This document shows, one piece after another, positions 26,657-35,305 of a stretch of 64,000 nucleotides of DNA; the stretch's first letter is position 1, and each line of letters opens with the position of its first letter. Origin of the DNA: an uncultured Bacteroidia bacterium (GTDB taxonomy: Bacteria > Bacteroidota > Bacteroidia > Bacteroidales > ML635J-15). The stretch is from assembly GCA_902791865.1 (NCBI GenBank), contig CADAXK010000006.1:1-64000 (forward strand). The letters run 5' to 3'. The translations under genes were made by a program, and so were the position numbers. The notes beneath the pieces are model-generated. The model was not told the DNA's origin. It saw nothing but the letters and a program-made list of their open reading frames with translations, and ran no database searches.

Positions 26657-26754
26657 CAGTGCCGTTATCTTCTGATTCTGTTTTAATGGACTTCGGCGAA
26701 GTCTGGAGAAATGGTGAAAATGTTAAAAATAAAAGTCCACTATATTTTTTAAGA

Positions 26755-26979
26755 ATGGAAAAACCACATAATGAAGAACATTTGGACAATCCAGTAAATG
26801 ATATCGAATATCAAAAATTGATAGAGTTGATGGATAATTGTAGAGAAAAGGTAGATGATATATATTGCGACCTATTTGGCGATAACGGAAAGTATAATTG
26901 TAATTATGATACATGTCCATTGCGCAGATCCCATATAAGGTGGATAAGAAAACAAATGAATCAACAAAAAGAACAATAA
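26755..26979 (+). CDS. Hypothetical small Cys-containing protein
   Basis: A possible 74-residue acidic N-terminal/basic C-terminal protein, MEKPHNEEHLDNPVNDIEYQ to WIRKQMNQQKEQ, with four Cys (CREKVDDIYC and CNYDTC). It is not recognised. ATG 26755 is preferred; an in-frame GTG at 26659 would add 32 residues. It sits between the chromate transporter genes and the AT-rich gap before the PurF-like gene. Modest support as a real gene, from coding-like composition and the upstream -7 box. Confidence 0.45.
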   Translation: MEKPHNEEHLDNPVNDIEYQKLIELMDNCREKVDDIYCDLFGDNGKYNCNYDTCPLRRSHIRWIRKQMNQQKEQ

Positions 26980-27294
26980 CAACGATACAAGGAAACAAAT
27001 CAATTAACAAAATAGCTCAACATTCAACTTTTAAGGGTTGATTCTCAAAAAATCCAACTTTAAGAACATTTTCAGAAGAAAATTCAGCTTTTCCGCATTA
27101 TTATTCCATTTTTTCCTGCAATTTTACGGGCAAATGGGCTTTATAATTTCCTCCACAATTTATATAACAACAAAATATTCAAAAAGTTATCAAATAATAG
27201 AGTTTTCTTTCAAAAAAAATCATTTTTTTGAGAAAAACTTGCGATTTTTATTGTAATTTCGCGTCATAATTTTTAAACCTAAAAAACAACTTAT
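26980..27294. other. AT-rich intergenic region with probable PurF-like promoter
   Basis: 315 bases without a gene. A TTTG at 27227-27230 and TAATTTCG at 27254-27261 form a loose -33/-7 pair (23-base gap) for the gene at 27295; the leader would be about 30 bases. The remainder is A/T tracts. Confidence 0.4.
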
Positions 27295-28704
27295 ATGAGC
27301 GGTCTATTTGGAGTCGTTTCGAGAGAAGCCTGTATTACAGACCTTTTCTACGGAACAGACTATCATTCCCACATGGGAACAAAGCGTGCTGGTATTAGCA
27401 CCGTAGAGGAAAGCGGTAAATTCCACCGTAACATTCACAGCATCCAGAACTCCTACTTCAGGACAAAGTTCACCGACGACCTATATGAAATGAAAGGCAA
27501 CCTCGGCATAGGAGTAATCAGTGACACCGAATCACAGCCAATAGTTGTGAACTCACACCTTGGTCGTTTTGCTATCGTCACTGTATCGAAAATCAACAAC
27601 ATCCCCGAGTTGGAACAGAAATGCCTATCGGTGAACCAGCAGTTTACCGAAATGAGCATGGGAACAACCAACCCCACCGAACTCGTTGCTCTACTTATCA
27701 CTCAGGGCAAGGACTTCACCGATGGCATACAGAATGTTTATCGCCACATTAAGGGAAGCTGCAGTATGTTGATTCTCACCACCGATGGTATTATAGCTGC
27801 ACGCGACCAATATGGTCGTACTCCGCTCGTAATAGGTCGCAAAGGATCGAGCTACGCAATTGCATCGGAAAGCCACAGCTACCTGAACCTCGACTACAAC
27901 ACCACCCGCTTCATTGGTCCGGGCGAAATTGTAAAGGTAACGCCTAACGGCATAGAACAGATGCTCGCGCCAAACAACAAGATGCAGATTTGCTCGTTCC
28001 TGTGGATTTACTACGGTTTTCCATGCGTGGAATACGAAGGCATCAACGCCGAGGAAGTACGCTACAAACTTGGCGAAGCTATGGGCAAAAAGGACGACAT
28101 AAAGGCTGATTTCGTATCGGCAATTCCTGATTCAGGAATCGGCATGGCTCTCGGTTACGCTACTGGTGCCGGCATACCTTACAAACGTGGCGTTGCAAAA
28201 TATACTCCTACTTGGTCGCGCAGCTTCATGCCTGTAAACCAAGAGACAAGAAATCTTGTCGCAAAGATGAAGCTTATCCCCAACCGCAAGGTTCTCGAAG
28301 GCAAAGAAGCCGTATTCTGCGACGACTCAATAGTTCGTGGAACGCAACTTCGCGACAATGTTAAGATGTTGTACGACTGCGGTGTTAAGCGCGTACATGT
28401 TCGCATAAGCTGTCCTCCTCTGGTTCACGGATGCGAATTCCTGAACTTCTCGGCATCGAAAACCGACATGGAACTCATTGCACGCCGTTGCATCGAGGAA
28501 CTCGAAGGCGGACAAATCCGCAACCTCGAAGCCTACAAGGATGAAACTACTCCGCAATACGCAAAGATGGTCGAAATGATTCGTCAGCGCGTAGGTGTTG
28601 ATACATTAAAGTTCAATAGTTTGCAGACCGTTTGCGATGCTGTTGGACTTCCACGCGAACAGCTCTGCCTGCATTGCTTCGATGGTGCATCATACGGATT
28701 TTAA
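27295..28704 (+). CDS. Amidophosphoribosyltransferase-like protein lacking the Cys nucleophile
   Basis: A 469-residue PurF homologue. The glutaminase half begins MSGLFGVVSREACITDLFYGTDYHSHMGTKRAG. The phosphoribosyl half has the PRPP loop VFCDDSIVRGTQL (about 340-352) and YGFPCVEYEGINAEEVR. In PurF the mature N-terminal residue is Cys, the glutaminase nucleophile; here it is Ser, so glutamine hydrolysis should fail unless another residue substitutes. The PRPP site is intact. It may use free ammonia or have another role. Bacteroidales often carry a PurF-like protein without the N-terminal Cys. Confidence 0.88.
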   Translation: MSGLFGVVSREACITDLFYGTDYHSHMGTKRAGISTVEESGKFHRNIHSIQNSYFRTKFTDDLYEMKGNLGIGVISDTESQPIVVNSHLGRFAIVTVSKINNIPELEQKCLSVNQQFTEMSMGTTNPTELVALLITQGKDFTDGIQNVYRHIKGSCSMLILTTDGIIAARDQYGRTPLVIGRKGSSYAIASESHSYLNLDYNTTRFIGPGEIVKVTPNGIEQMLAPNNKMQICSFLWIYYGFPCVEYEGINAEEVRYKLGEAMGKKDDIKADFVSAIPDSGIGMALGYATGAGIPYKRGVAKYTPTWSRSFMPVNQETRNLVAKMKLIPNRKVLEGKEAVFCDDSIVRGTQLRDNVKMLYDCGVKRVHVRISCPPLVHGCEFLNFSASKTDMELIARRCIEELEGGQIRNLEAYKDETTPQYAKMVEMIRQRVGVDTLKFNSLQTVCDAVGLPREQLCLHCFDGASYGF

Positions 28705-29135
28705 AATATACTGATTATATTGCTGTTCGGGGCTAAAAATAGCTCCGAACATTTTTTATAATGACTATAAACATTTTTCTGGAAAATTCATTGACATTTT
28801 TTATTCCGCTCGAGCCGCGGAGGCTTTTACTTTGTTATTCGCCCCTACAATTTATTTTCAGCGGTGCTCATGATTGTCTTCGACAATTGTCACCAAATAA
28901 AGTAAACAAAAAAAGTGTGTCCGCTGAGTCTGCTTCGCTAAAAATAGGTTACACTTCACTAAAAATCAGAAACTTGACTTCATTGCATTCCGTCTTCAAA
29001 CAAACTGATTTTTTACGCTCAGTTCCACCGATTTTCTTAACGCTCACCAGCCAAGGCGGCAATCAAGGTATCTCCCGCTGGTCGATGGTAAAAATAATAA
29101 TTTCTGCTTCGAGGAACATATAAATTTTGTTTGCT
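28705..29135. other. Gene-poor stretch with terminator and odd open frame
   Basis: After a terminator (28724-28757) there is a 120-codon open frame at 28761-29123 whose composition (SPNKVNKKSVSAESASLKIGY) does not resemble a known family. It contains small inverted words (ttttACTTTGTTATT against AATAAAGTAAAc near 28830-28910; TTGTCttcGACAA). I judge it noncoding or a decayed repeat rather than a gene. Confidence 0.4.
28724..28757 (+). terminator. Intrinsic terminator of the PurF-like gene
   Basis: TGTTCGGGGCT and AGCTCCGAACA pair as a stem closing on a short A-rich loop, followed by TTTTTT, 20 bases after the stop codon. Confidence 0.8.
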
Positions 29136-29573
29136 ATGCTTGAAAGCCTCGGACTTTTTGGACTATTTCTCGGATGCCTGCTGTCGGCAACGATAATACC
29201 GTTTTCGTCGGAAGCATTGGTGTCGGGTGCTTTATTGCTGGACTACAATGTGTGGGTGATCGTCATTGTAGCAAGCGTAGGGAATACGCTTGGCGGAATG
29301 ATTAGCTTCGGCATGGGCTGGCTCTGCAAATGGGAATGGCTGGAAAAATATTTCAGAGTAAAGCGCGAAAAGTTGGAAAAGGTGCATAACCGCGTTGAGA
29401 AATATGGTTGTGCAGCGGCACTACTAACTTGGTTGCCAATAATTGGCGATGTAATTGCAATTGCAATGGGTTTCATCCGTACAAATCCGTATATCACAGT
29501 TGTACTGATGTTTGTAGGAAAGTTTGTGAGGTATCTTGCAGTGGTGGGAATTATGAATTGGGCGGTCATGTAG
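29136..29573 (+). CDS. DedA/YqaA-like (SNARE-associated) membrane protein
   Basis: About 145 residues with three to four membrane segments: LGLFGLFLGCLLSATIIPFSSEALVSGALLL, VWVIVIVASVGNTLGGMISFGMGW and a C-terminal pair. YGCAAALLTWLPIIGDVIAIAMGFIRTNP is the diagnostic YqaA/DedA block with an acidic-Gly re-entrant segment. Members are thought to act as phospholipid scramblases or transporters. ATG 29136 is chosen over the in-frame TTG at 29127. Stands alone between the odd 28.8-kb stretch and trpS. Confidence 0.9.
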   Translation: MLESLGLFGLFLGCLLSATIIPFSSEALVSGALLLDYNVWVIVIVASVGNTLGGMISFGMGWLCKWEWLEKYFRVKREKLEKVHNRVEKYGCAAALLTWLPIIGDVIAIAMGFIRTNPYITVVLMFVGKFVRYLAVVGIMNWAVM

Positions 29574-29617
29574 GCGAATGCCTATTTGATGATTTGATGA
29601 TTTGAAAATTCAACAAA

Positions 29618-29650
29618 TTGTAGTGACATGCCATGGCGCGTCGCTACAAA
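29618..29650. repeat. Dispersed hairpin with GCCATGGCGC core
   Basis: An imperfect palindrome of the TTGTAGnGAC..GCCATGGCG..GTCGCTACAA type next to GATTTGA-rich DNA. A related perfect palindrome (AAACGCGCCATGGCGCGTTT) is at 36590-36609. It lies between convergent genes, where it could terminate both. Confidence 0.55.
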
Positions 29651-29676
29651 AATTATACATTGTTAATTATCAATTG

Positions 29677-30669
29677 CTAGAACAGCTTCTTGAATCCCAT
29701 TATTTCGCGCATTTCGCGAACTGTTTTGATGGCATTCTCGCGGGCTTTCTCGGCTCCACGGGCAACTGTGCGCTTCAAGAATTCGTTGTCTGAATCTATT
29801 TCCTTGATACGCTCGCTAATGGGCTTTATTATTGCCACAATGTCCTCGGCAAGCTGCTTCTTCATGTCGCCATAGCGAATTTCGCAGGTATTGTACTTTT
29901 CGGTAAAGTATGCAACAGTGTCTGGTGTAGAAACAGCCTTCATTATCGTGAAAAGGTTCTGTATTGGTTCAGGCATAGGCGAATTAGGCTCGGTTGGTCC
30001 GCTGTCTGTAACTGCCTTCATCACCTTCTTGCGAATAACCTTCTCGTCATCTGCCAGGAAAATACCGTTGCCTTCCGACTTGCCCATCTTGCCAGTACCA
30101 TCCAATCCTGGAATCTTTATGAGTTCGCCGCCAAAATTGTATGCCTGCGGTTCCTTGAAATACTCAACATTGAACATGGTGTTGAAACGGCGGGCAAACT
30201 TGCGCGTCATCTCCAAATGCTGCTCCTGATCCTTTCCTACAGGAACCTTGTCGGCATGATGCATAAGTATATCGGCGGCCATCAGGACTGGATATGTCAA
30301 AAGTCCTGCGTTTACATTTTCGGGCTGCTTGCGTGCCTTCTCCTTGAACGAGGAAGTACGGCAAAGCTCACCCAAGTAGGCGTTCATATTGAGCAGAAGG
30401 TACATCTCGCAAATCTCGGGTACATCGCTCTGAATGTAAACCGTCGATTTTTCGGGGTCGATGCCGCTAGCAAGATATTCGACCAGCACCTGACGAACAT
30501 TGCGGTGCAGTTCCTCGGTTGCCGGATGCGTAGTCAACGCATGATAGTCGGCTATGAAAAAATAGCAGTTGTTGCCTTCCTGCATCCTTACAAAATTCCT
30601 TACTGCCCCCAGATAGTTGCCCAAATGGAGATTTCCCGTCGATCTGATTCCACTTAATACTGTATCCAT
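29677..30669 (-). CDS. trpS: Tryptophanyl-tRNA synthetase
   Basis: A 330-residue class I aminoacyl-tRNA synthetase charging tRNA-Trp. The HIGH-like motif is GNLHLGN in MDTVLSGIRSTGNLHLGNYLG; the KMSKS-like loop is GKMGKSEGN. The helical C-terminus is complete (ENAIKTVREMREIMGFKKLF). Length is normal. It follows the S41 protease gene with an 18-base gap on the same strand. Confidence 0.96.
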   Translation of the reverse strand: MDTVLSGIRSTGNLHLGNYLGAVRNFVRMQEGNNCYFFIADYHALTTHPATEELHRNVRQVLVEYLASGIDPEKSTVYIQSDVPEICEMYLLLNMNAYLGELCRTSSFKEKARKQPENVNAGLLTYPVLMAADILMHHADKVPVGKDQEQHLEMTRKFARRFNTMFNVEYFKEPQAYNFGGELIKIPGLDGTGKMGKSEGNGIFLADDEKVIRKKVMKAVTDSGPTEPNSPMPEPIQNLFTIMKAVSTPDTVAYFTEKYNTCEIRYGDMKKQLAEDIVAIIKPISERIKEIDSDNEFLKRTVARGAEKARENAIKTVREMREIMGFKKLF

Positions 30670-30687
30670 GTTTTCTTCCTTTGCTAA

Positions 30688-32367
30688 TTATTTCTTTGGC
30701 GAAAGTATCTCGTTGTACCTCTTTTCGTCCTTCAATATCTCAATCGCCGTCTTAACTTCCTCATCGTAGTTGATGCTGAACATTATGCTACCCTTCTCGT
30801 AGAAGTATCTTGGCATTATATAGCTTACAATCCACTTTATCACTTCATCCTTGTAACGCTCCAAGTCCCTGTCCTTGTCCTGCTTCAGTTTCGAAAGAAG
30901 ATTCTCTATGTCCTTGGAGATGTTGTCGTAGTATTTTTCGCTCTTGGCAACCTCAATCAAATCCTCCACGCTTTCCTCCGAGAACGACTTGTACTCAAAC
31001 TTTTCACGCACGAGAAAATCCTTGAAATCCTTGTAGTCGGCATCGGTGAAAACAAACTTTGCAGGATCATCGCCAATGGATTCGTGCTTGCTACGATACC
31101 AAACCGAATACTTGAAAAACATATCATCAAGCATCAATTGTGTAAGCAAAGTATTTGTAATGCTATCATCCACAACAACATCAGGAGTAACTCCACCACC
31201 ATCATAAACTTCGCGCTTGTTCTTTGTATAGAACTTCGAGATTAGCGAATCGGGAACATGACCTACGCTTCCGTCCTCGTTGCGGTGCGAATAGTCGAGA
31301 GCCTGAATGCAACGTCCGCTCGGTATGTAGTATTTGGCGGTTGTAACCTTGAGCATACCATTGTAACTAAGGTTGCGCGTTGTCTGCACAAGTCCCTTGC
31401 CGAAAGTACGGTGACCTACAACCACGCCCCTATCCAAATCCTGAATGCTTCCCGACACAATTTCTGATGCAGATGCCGACATTTCGTTCACCAGCACTAC
31501 AATCTTAATGTCCTTGTCAATTGGCTTTGCAGTTGTCTTGTACGACTTGTCCCATTCCGAAACCTTGCCTTTGGTGCTTACTATTTCCTGTCCAGCATCA
31601 ATGAAAAGATTGCAAATCTTGACTGCCTCAATAAGCAAACCGCCCGGATTGGAACGCAAATCCAGCACCAACGACTTGATGTTGTTGGACTTCTTCATGC
31701 TTTCGAGAGCATCCTGCACTTCTTTTGCAGCGGTGTTAGTAAAACTACTTAGCGCAATATAGCCCACTCCATCGTCAATGATTCCGTAATAAGGTACAGA
31801 TGGCAACTTTATCTCCTCGCGGGTTATCTGAAATTCAATAGGCTCGTCCTTGAACATCCTTTGCATCTTCAGTTTTACCTTTGTATTAGGCTCACCACGA
31901 AGAAGTTCCGACACTTCATCGGACTTTTTTCCCTTCATCGAACGACCATCTACTTCAAGAATCTTGTCGCCTGCAATTATTCCACCCTTGGCTGCCGGAG
32001 AATTTTCGTATGGGTCGGTAATCATCACATAGTCGCCATCCTGACGGATGAGCGCACCAATTCCGCCATACTGACCAGTAGTCATCAACTTTATGTCCTC
32101 AATCTGATTTTCAGGAATGTAAACCGTATAAGGGTCAAGACCTTCAAGCATCTTGTCGATAGCTGTCTTGATAAGTTTCTCTGGTTCTACTGGATCGACA
32201 TAATAGAGGTATAATTCCTTGTAAAGCGAGTGGAAAATATCAAGATTCTTCACACTCTCGAAATTGTAGTCGGTCTTGCCATCCTCTTGAGCCTGTGCTG
32301 GAATTGACACAAAAAACATCAACATTGAAGCAAAAACCGCTACCAATATATTTTTATATCTTCTCAT
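30688..32367 (-). CDS. S41 family C-terminal processing protease
   Basis: About 559 residues with signal peptide (MRRYKNILVAVFASMLMFFVSIPAQAQ). A PDZ domain (TGQYGGIGALIRQDGDYVMITDPYENSPAAKGGIIAGDKILEV) precedes the S41 catalytic core: SLVLDLRSNPGG, nucleophile in NEMSASASEIVSGSIQDL and general base Lys in HRTFGKGLVQTTR. The last 150 residues are helical. It degrades or trims envelope proteins. ATG 32367 is the sensible start; it overlaps the rnpA 3' end by 14 bases. Confidence 0.93.
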   Translation of the reverse strand: MRRYKNILVAVFASMLMFFVSIPAQAQEDGKTDYNFESVKNLDIFHSLYKELYLYYVDPVEPEKLIKTAIDKMLEGLDPYTVYIPENQIEDIKLMTTGQYGGIGALIRQDGDYVMITDPYENSPAAKGGIIAGDKILEVDGRSMKGKKSDEVSELLRGEPNTKVKLKMQRMFKDEPIEFQITREEIKLPSVPYYGIIDDGVGYIALSSFTNTAAKEVQDALESMKKSNNIKSLVLDLRSNPGGLLIEAVKICNLFIDAGQEIVSTKGKVSEWDKSYKTTAKPIDKDIKIVVLVNEMSASASEIVSGSIQDLDRGVVVGHRTFGKGLVQTTRNLSYNGMLKVTTAKYYIPSGRCIQALDYSHRNEDGSVGHVPDSLISKFYTKNKREVYDGGGVTPDVVVDDSITNTLLTQLMLDDMFFKYSVWYRSKHESIGDDPAKFVFTDADYKDFKDFLVREKFEYKSFSEESVEDLIEVAKSEKYYDNISKDIENLLSKLKQDKDRDLERYKDEVIKWIVSYIMPRYFYEKGSIMFSINYDEEVKTAIEILKDEKRYNEILSPKK

Positions 32368-32809
32368 AAACTTCTGAAAAAATTTTTTGTAAAGATAAAA
32401 CAATTATCCTTTCGATGTCGGAATAATCGTTAATAATATTCGTCTGATACACAAACGCAATGTCGATGCCAATATTGTTTTCGGCACAAGCCTTTCTCAA
32501 TTCCGACAGATTTTTTCTTATTGCCTCGCGCATACGCCTCTTTATCAGATTTCTATCAACAGCGTGGCGCAAATATTTCTTTGGTGCCGACACAAAAATG
32601 CGCACCTCGCCTTGTGACGAGGTGGCTGAATATTTAATGTATGTATGCCTTATGCATTCTATGTTTGCCTTCCGTCCTTTTCTGAAAAGGTTTTCGATGT
32701 CGGTCTTATGCTTCAGCATCGAACTTCTCTTCAAAGTCTGCCGCGAGAAATCGGGGCACCCGTCATTGTTGACGACGACAACCTGAGAAGTTTCGGATTC
32801 GGATGGCAT
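32354..32809 (-). CDS. rnpA: Ribonuclease P protein component
   Basis: A 151-residue protein. The conserved core is FSRQTLKRSSMLKHKTDIENLFRKGRKA and the RNA-binding RNR-like segment KKYLRHAVDRNLIKRRMREAIRKN. It assists the RNase P RNA in tRNA 5' maturation. The N-terminal extension (about 20 residues) precedes the usual start. It follows hemD by 15 bases, the arrangement typical of Bacteroidales. Confidence 0.93.
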   Translation of the reverse strand: MPSESETSQVVVVNNDGCPDFSRQTLKRSSMLKHKTDIENLFRKGRKANIECIRHTYIKYSATSSQGEVRIFVSAPKKYLRHAVDRNLIKRRMREAIRKNLSELRKACAENNIGIDIAFVYQTNIINDYSDIERIIVLSLQKIFSEVYEKI

Positions 32810-32824
32810 TTCGGTTCGGATGTT

Positions 32825-33577
32825 TTATTTTCCGTTGTGTGCCTTGATGAACTTTTCGAGGGCTGCGGGCATTGATGGATTATCTGCAGTAGGAGCCTTT
32901 AAGTCAAGACGATAACCAAGTTTCTCAACGGTTTCTGCAGTAGTAGGACCAAATGCACCAATAAATACATTTTCCTCTTCTTGATTGAAGTTCGGGAAAT
33001 TCTGCTTGAGCGACATTACACCTGCCGGGCTGAAAAACAAAACAATGTCGTGACCAAGGTTTTCCATATCTGACATGTTGGAACTTACAGTACGATACAA
33101 AACAGCAATGTCGTATGCAATATTGGCTTCAGCAAGTTTCTCTGGAATATCCTGCTTGTGCACATCGCTAAGCGGAACAAGGTACTTGTCCTCCGGAAAC
33201 TTCTGCACCTGCTGCATTAGATTTGCCAAAGTTCCGTTTCCATAGAATATCTTGCGTTTGCGATATGTTACGTATTTCTGTAAATAGAAGGCTATTGACT
33301 CCGAAATGCAAAAATACTTCCTATTGTCGTTGGTCGGAACCCTCAATTCTTCGCACATCCTAAAATAGTGGTCAACTCCATGACGGCTATTGAAAATAAC
33401 CGACATGTAGTCAGCAAGGTTTATCTTTTGGGTACGGAATTCCTTTGAAGGAACACCTTCAACTTTTACAAAAGGACGGAAATCAATCTTGATGTTGTAT
33501 TTTTTTGCAATATCATAGTATGGCGACTTGTCTGTCTCTGGCTTTGGTTGCGATACTAACACGCTTTTAATTTTCAT
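32825..33577 (-). CDS. hemD: Uroporphyrinogen-III synthase family protein
   Basis: About 250 residues in two Rossmann-like halves: KSVLVSQPKPETDKSPYYDIAKKYNIKIDFRPF, VIFNSRHGVDHYFRM, and DIVLFFSPAGVMSLKQNFPNF plus IGAFGPTTAETVEKLGYRLDLKAPTADNPSMPAALEKFI. The final block is diagnostic. It would close the tetrapyrrole ring; sequence conservation is low in this family. Start is ATG 33577. Confidence 0.9.
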   Translation of the reverse strand: MKIKSVLVSQPKPETDKSPYYDIAKKYNIKIDFRPFVKVEGVPSKEFRTQKINLADYMSVIFNSRHGVDHYFRMCEELRVPTNDNRKYFCISESIAFYLQKYVTYRKRKIFYGNGTLANLMQQVQKFPEDKYLVPLSDVHKQDIPEKLAEANIAYDIAVLYRTVSSNMSDMENLGHDIVLFFSPAGVMSLKQNFPNFNQEEENVFIGAFGPTTAETVEKLGYRLDLKAPTADNPSMPAALEKFIKAHNGK

Positions 33578-33622
33578 CGTAAACACCTATAAGTTATACT
33601 ATTACAATCTACTCTCTTGAAG

Positions 33623-34303
33623 TTAAAATGCCAGTTTGACAACTACCAATACAGGCAAAACTTCGAGGGCGCAAAAATACAAAATTGAGTGATGATTCAA
33701 AAATTTATTTTTCACTAAATGGAAAAAAAATGTCACGAACTGAAAACCAACAAGTAGGACAACAGATGCAAATGCTATATATATAAGTATCTTTGCTGTT
33801 GCTACATTAACAAACGGACAAAATGCAAAAATAGGAAGAAACACGAGCGAAAGCACTCTTTCGGTATCAAGAATCATTGTATTGTAAATCGCAGCATATT
33901 TCTCCAACCTGAATAAAAAACCAAAAAAAAGGTTTATAAGTCCTCTTGAAAAATTGAAAGCTGAAAATGCAAGCAATACATATAGTATTACCTTCCATTC
34001 CATTCCATATTCGAGTACGATAGCAGTCCTTCCCGAATAACATATTACTGCAAACAACATTGTTGAAATCGACAGCAATGATATTATTGTCGTTAGAGCT
34101 TCGATTGAAGAAACATCGGTAGGTTTGGAAATTTCTCTGCCAGAAAAGTTCTCAACGAACATCCTATACAGCACCGAACGGTAAAATTCGGGGTATTTCA
34201 TTCTGACAACAATAATAAGGATCAAAACTATTACCGAAGCAATCAGAATTATAGACGCATTCCAGTCCTTTATCCTATAAACAACCGGCATTAGTTCGTC
34301 CAT
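33623..34303 (-). CDS. DUF4271 membrane protein
   Basis: A 226-residue membrane protein with about six hydrophobic segments (IILIASVIVLILIIVVRMKY, TTIISLLSISTMLFAVICY, VILYVLLAFSAFNFSRGLINLFFGFLF and three more). It matches the DUF4271 family found next to hemD in Bacteroidota. Function unknown. Confidence 0.85.
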   Translation of the reverse strand: MDELMPVVYRIKDWNASIILIASVIVLILIIVVRMKYPEFYRSVLYRMFVENFSGREISKPTDVSSIEALTTIISLLSISTMLFAVICYSGRTAIVLEYGMEWKVILYVLLAFSAFNFSRGLINLFFGFLFRLEKYAAIYNTMILDTERVLSLVFLPIFAFCPFVNVATAKILIYIAFASVVLLVGFQFVTFFFHLVKNKFLNHHSILYFCALEVLPVLVVVKLAF

Positions 34304-34309
34304 CGCTAT

Positions 34310-35194
34310 TTACTTTTCAATAATAAAAGAACTTTCGCCAATCATATTTCCGTCCATATAAAGGCTAACGACATATTTTCCGACACTTAATGTCTCTGTT
34401 ACCTTGTGATATACGGACACATCTAAGGCTTGATTTTCGTATGTAATGATTCGCGAATCGGTATATGCCAATTGAGTATCTCCTGCCGTGAATGTTGAAC
34501 CCGATGATATTAGATATCCATCCGGACGTTTAATGCGCAGATAAACTGTCTTTTGACCACTAGAAGCCAACTTATTGGCAGAAAGCGTGAAGTTTATCTT
34601 CAGCTTTTCGATTTTGCTCGACTTGCTGGTTTCCTTGTCGCGACCATTCAGGAAAATAACACTGATATGCGATGCATTCACTATGCTTGCGTCCTCGATA
34701 GTGGTTAGCAATTCCGTATTGCGGTCAACAAGCTCGTCGTTTTCCGATCTGTACCTGTCGTTTTCGGTTTTCACCATTTCGTTTTCTGCCGTAAGCTGTT
34801 GATTCAAGGTGTTGAGACTATCGATCTGGAACACATAATGCTTCATTATGCTACGCAAAGTAGTAAGTTCCTCTTCATACTTCTTCTTCATTCCAGCAGC
34901 CCAATTCTTGGTCTTGTCTAGTTCTTCTATCAACATCACAATCTCCTGCTTGCGACCATTGATTTCGGCGTTGAGGCTGTCGTTTGTGGTTTCCAGTCCG
35001 TTGTACTGGTCCAAAAGATTCGAAAACTCCGCCTTTATCTTGTCGCGCTCGTTGGTGGTTTCAACATTTACAACAGTTATCTGTTCCTTTTCCTTCGAGG
35101 TCTTGTAAAGCAAGTAGCCTAGCACAATAACTGCAACCAGCATTACCGACACTAGTCCGATAAGCACTTTTGTTGTTATGTCATTCTTTTCCAT
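34310..35194 (-). CDS. Membrane-anchored coiled-coil protein
   Basis: About 294 residues. After MEKNDITT comes a membrane segment (KVLIGLVSVMLVAVIVLGYLLY), then a coiled coil from about residue 40 to 170 (ELTTLRSIMKHYVFQIDSLNTLNQQLTAENEMVKTENDRYRSENDELV), then a globular C-terminal beta-rich part (KLKINFTLSANKLASSGQKTVYLRIKRPDGYLI). I start at ATG 35194. It follows DUF4271 by 6 bases and is not assigned to a known family. Confidence 0.8.
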   Translation of the reverse strand: MEKNDITTKVLIGLVSVMLVAVIVLGYLLYKTSKEKEQITVVNVETTNERDKIKAEFSNLLDQYNGLETTNDSLNAEINGRKQEIVMLIEELDKTKNWAAGMKKKYEEELTTLRSIMKHYVFQIDSLNTLNQQLTAENEMVKTENDRYRSENDELVDRNTELLTTIEDASIVNASHISVIFLNGRDKETSKSSKIEKLKINFTLSANKLASSGQKTVYLRIKRPDGYLISSGSTFTAGDTQLAYTDSRIITYENQALDVSVYHKVTETLSVGKYVVSLYMDGNMIGESSFIIEK

Positions 35195-35305
35195 CGTTGA
35201 CAAATTTTTAGCGGACAAAAATAATTAATATTTCATATCCAATGCCTCTATTTAGGCACAATATATTGACATGCAAAAGTTGATAGTTCGGGTTGCTTGC
35301 ATCCC

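Noticed and set aside
26649..26754. Earlier GTG or ATG start for the small hypothetical gene at 26755
   Set aside because: Possible, but the GTG at 26659 lies only a few bases after the -7 box and the ATG at 26686 falls just before the GACTTCGGCGAAGTC palindrome; kept as an uncertainty.
28761..29123. 120-codon open frame
   Set aside because: No domain, unusual composition and inverted words inside; kept as an unexplained stretch, not as a gene.
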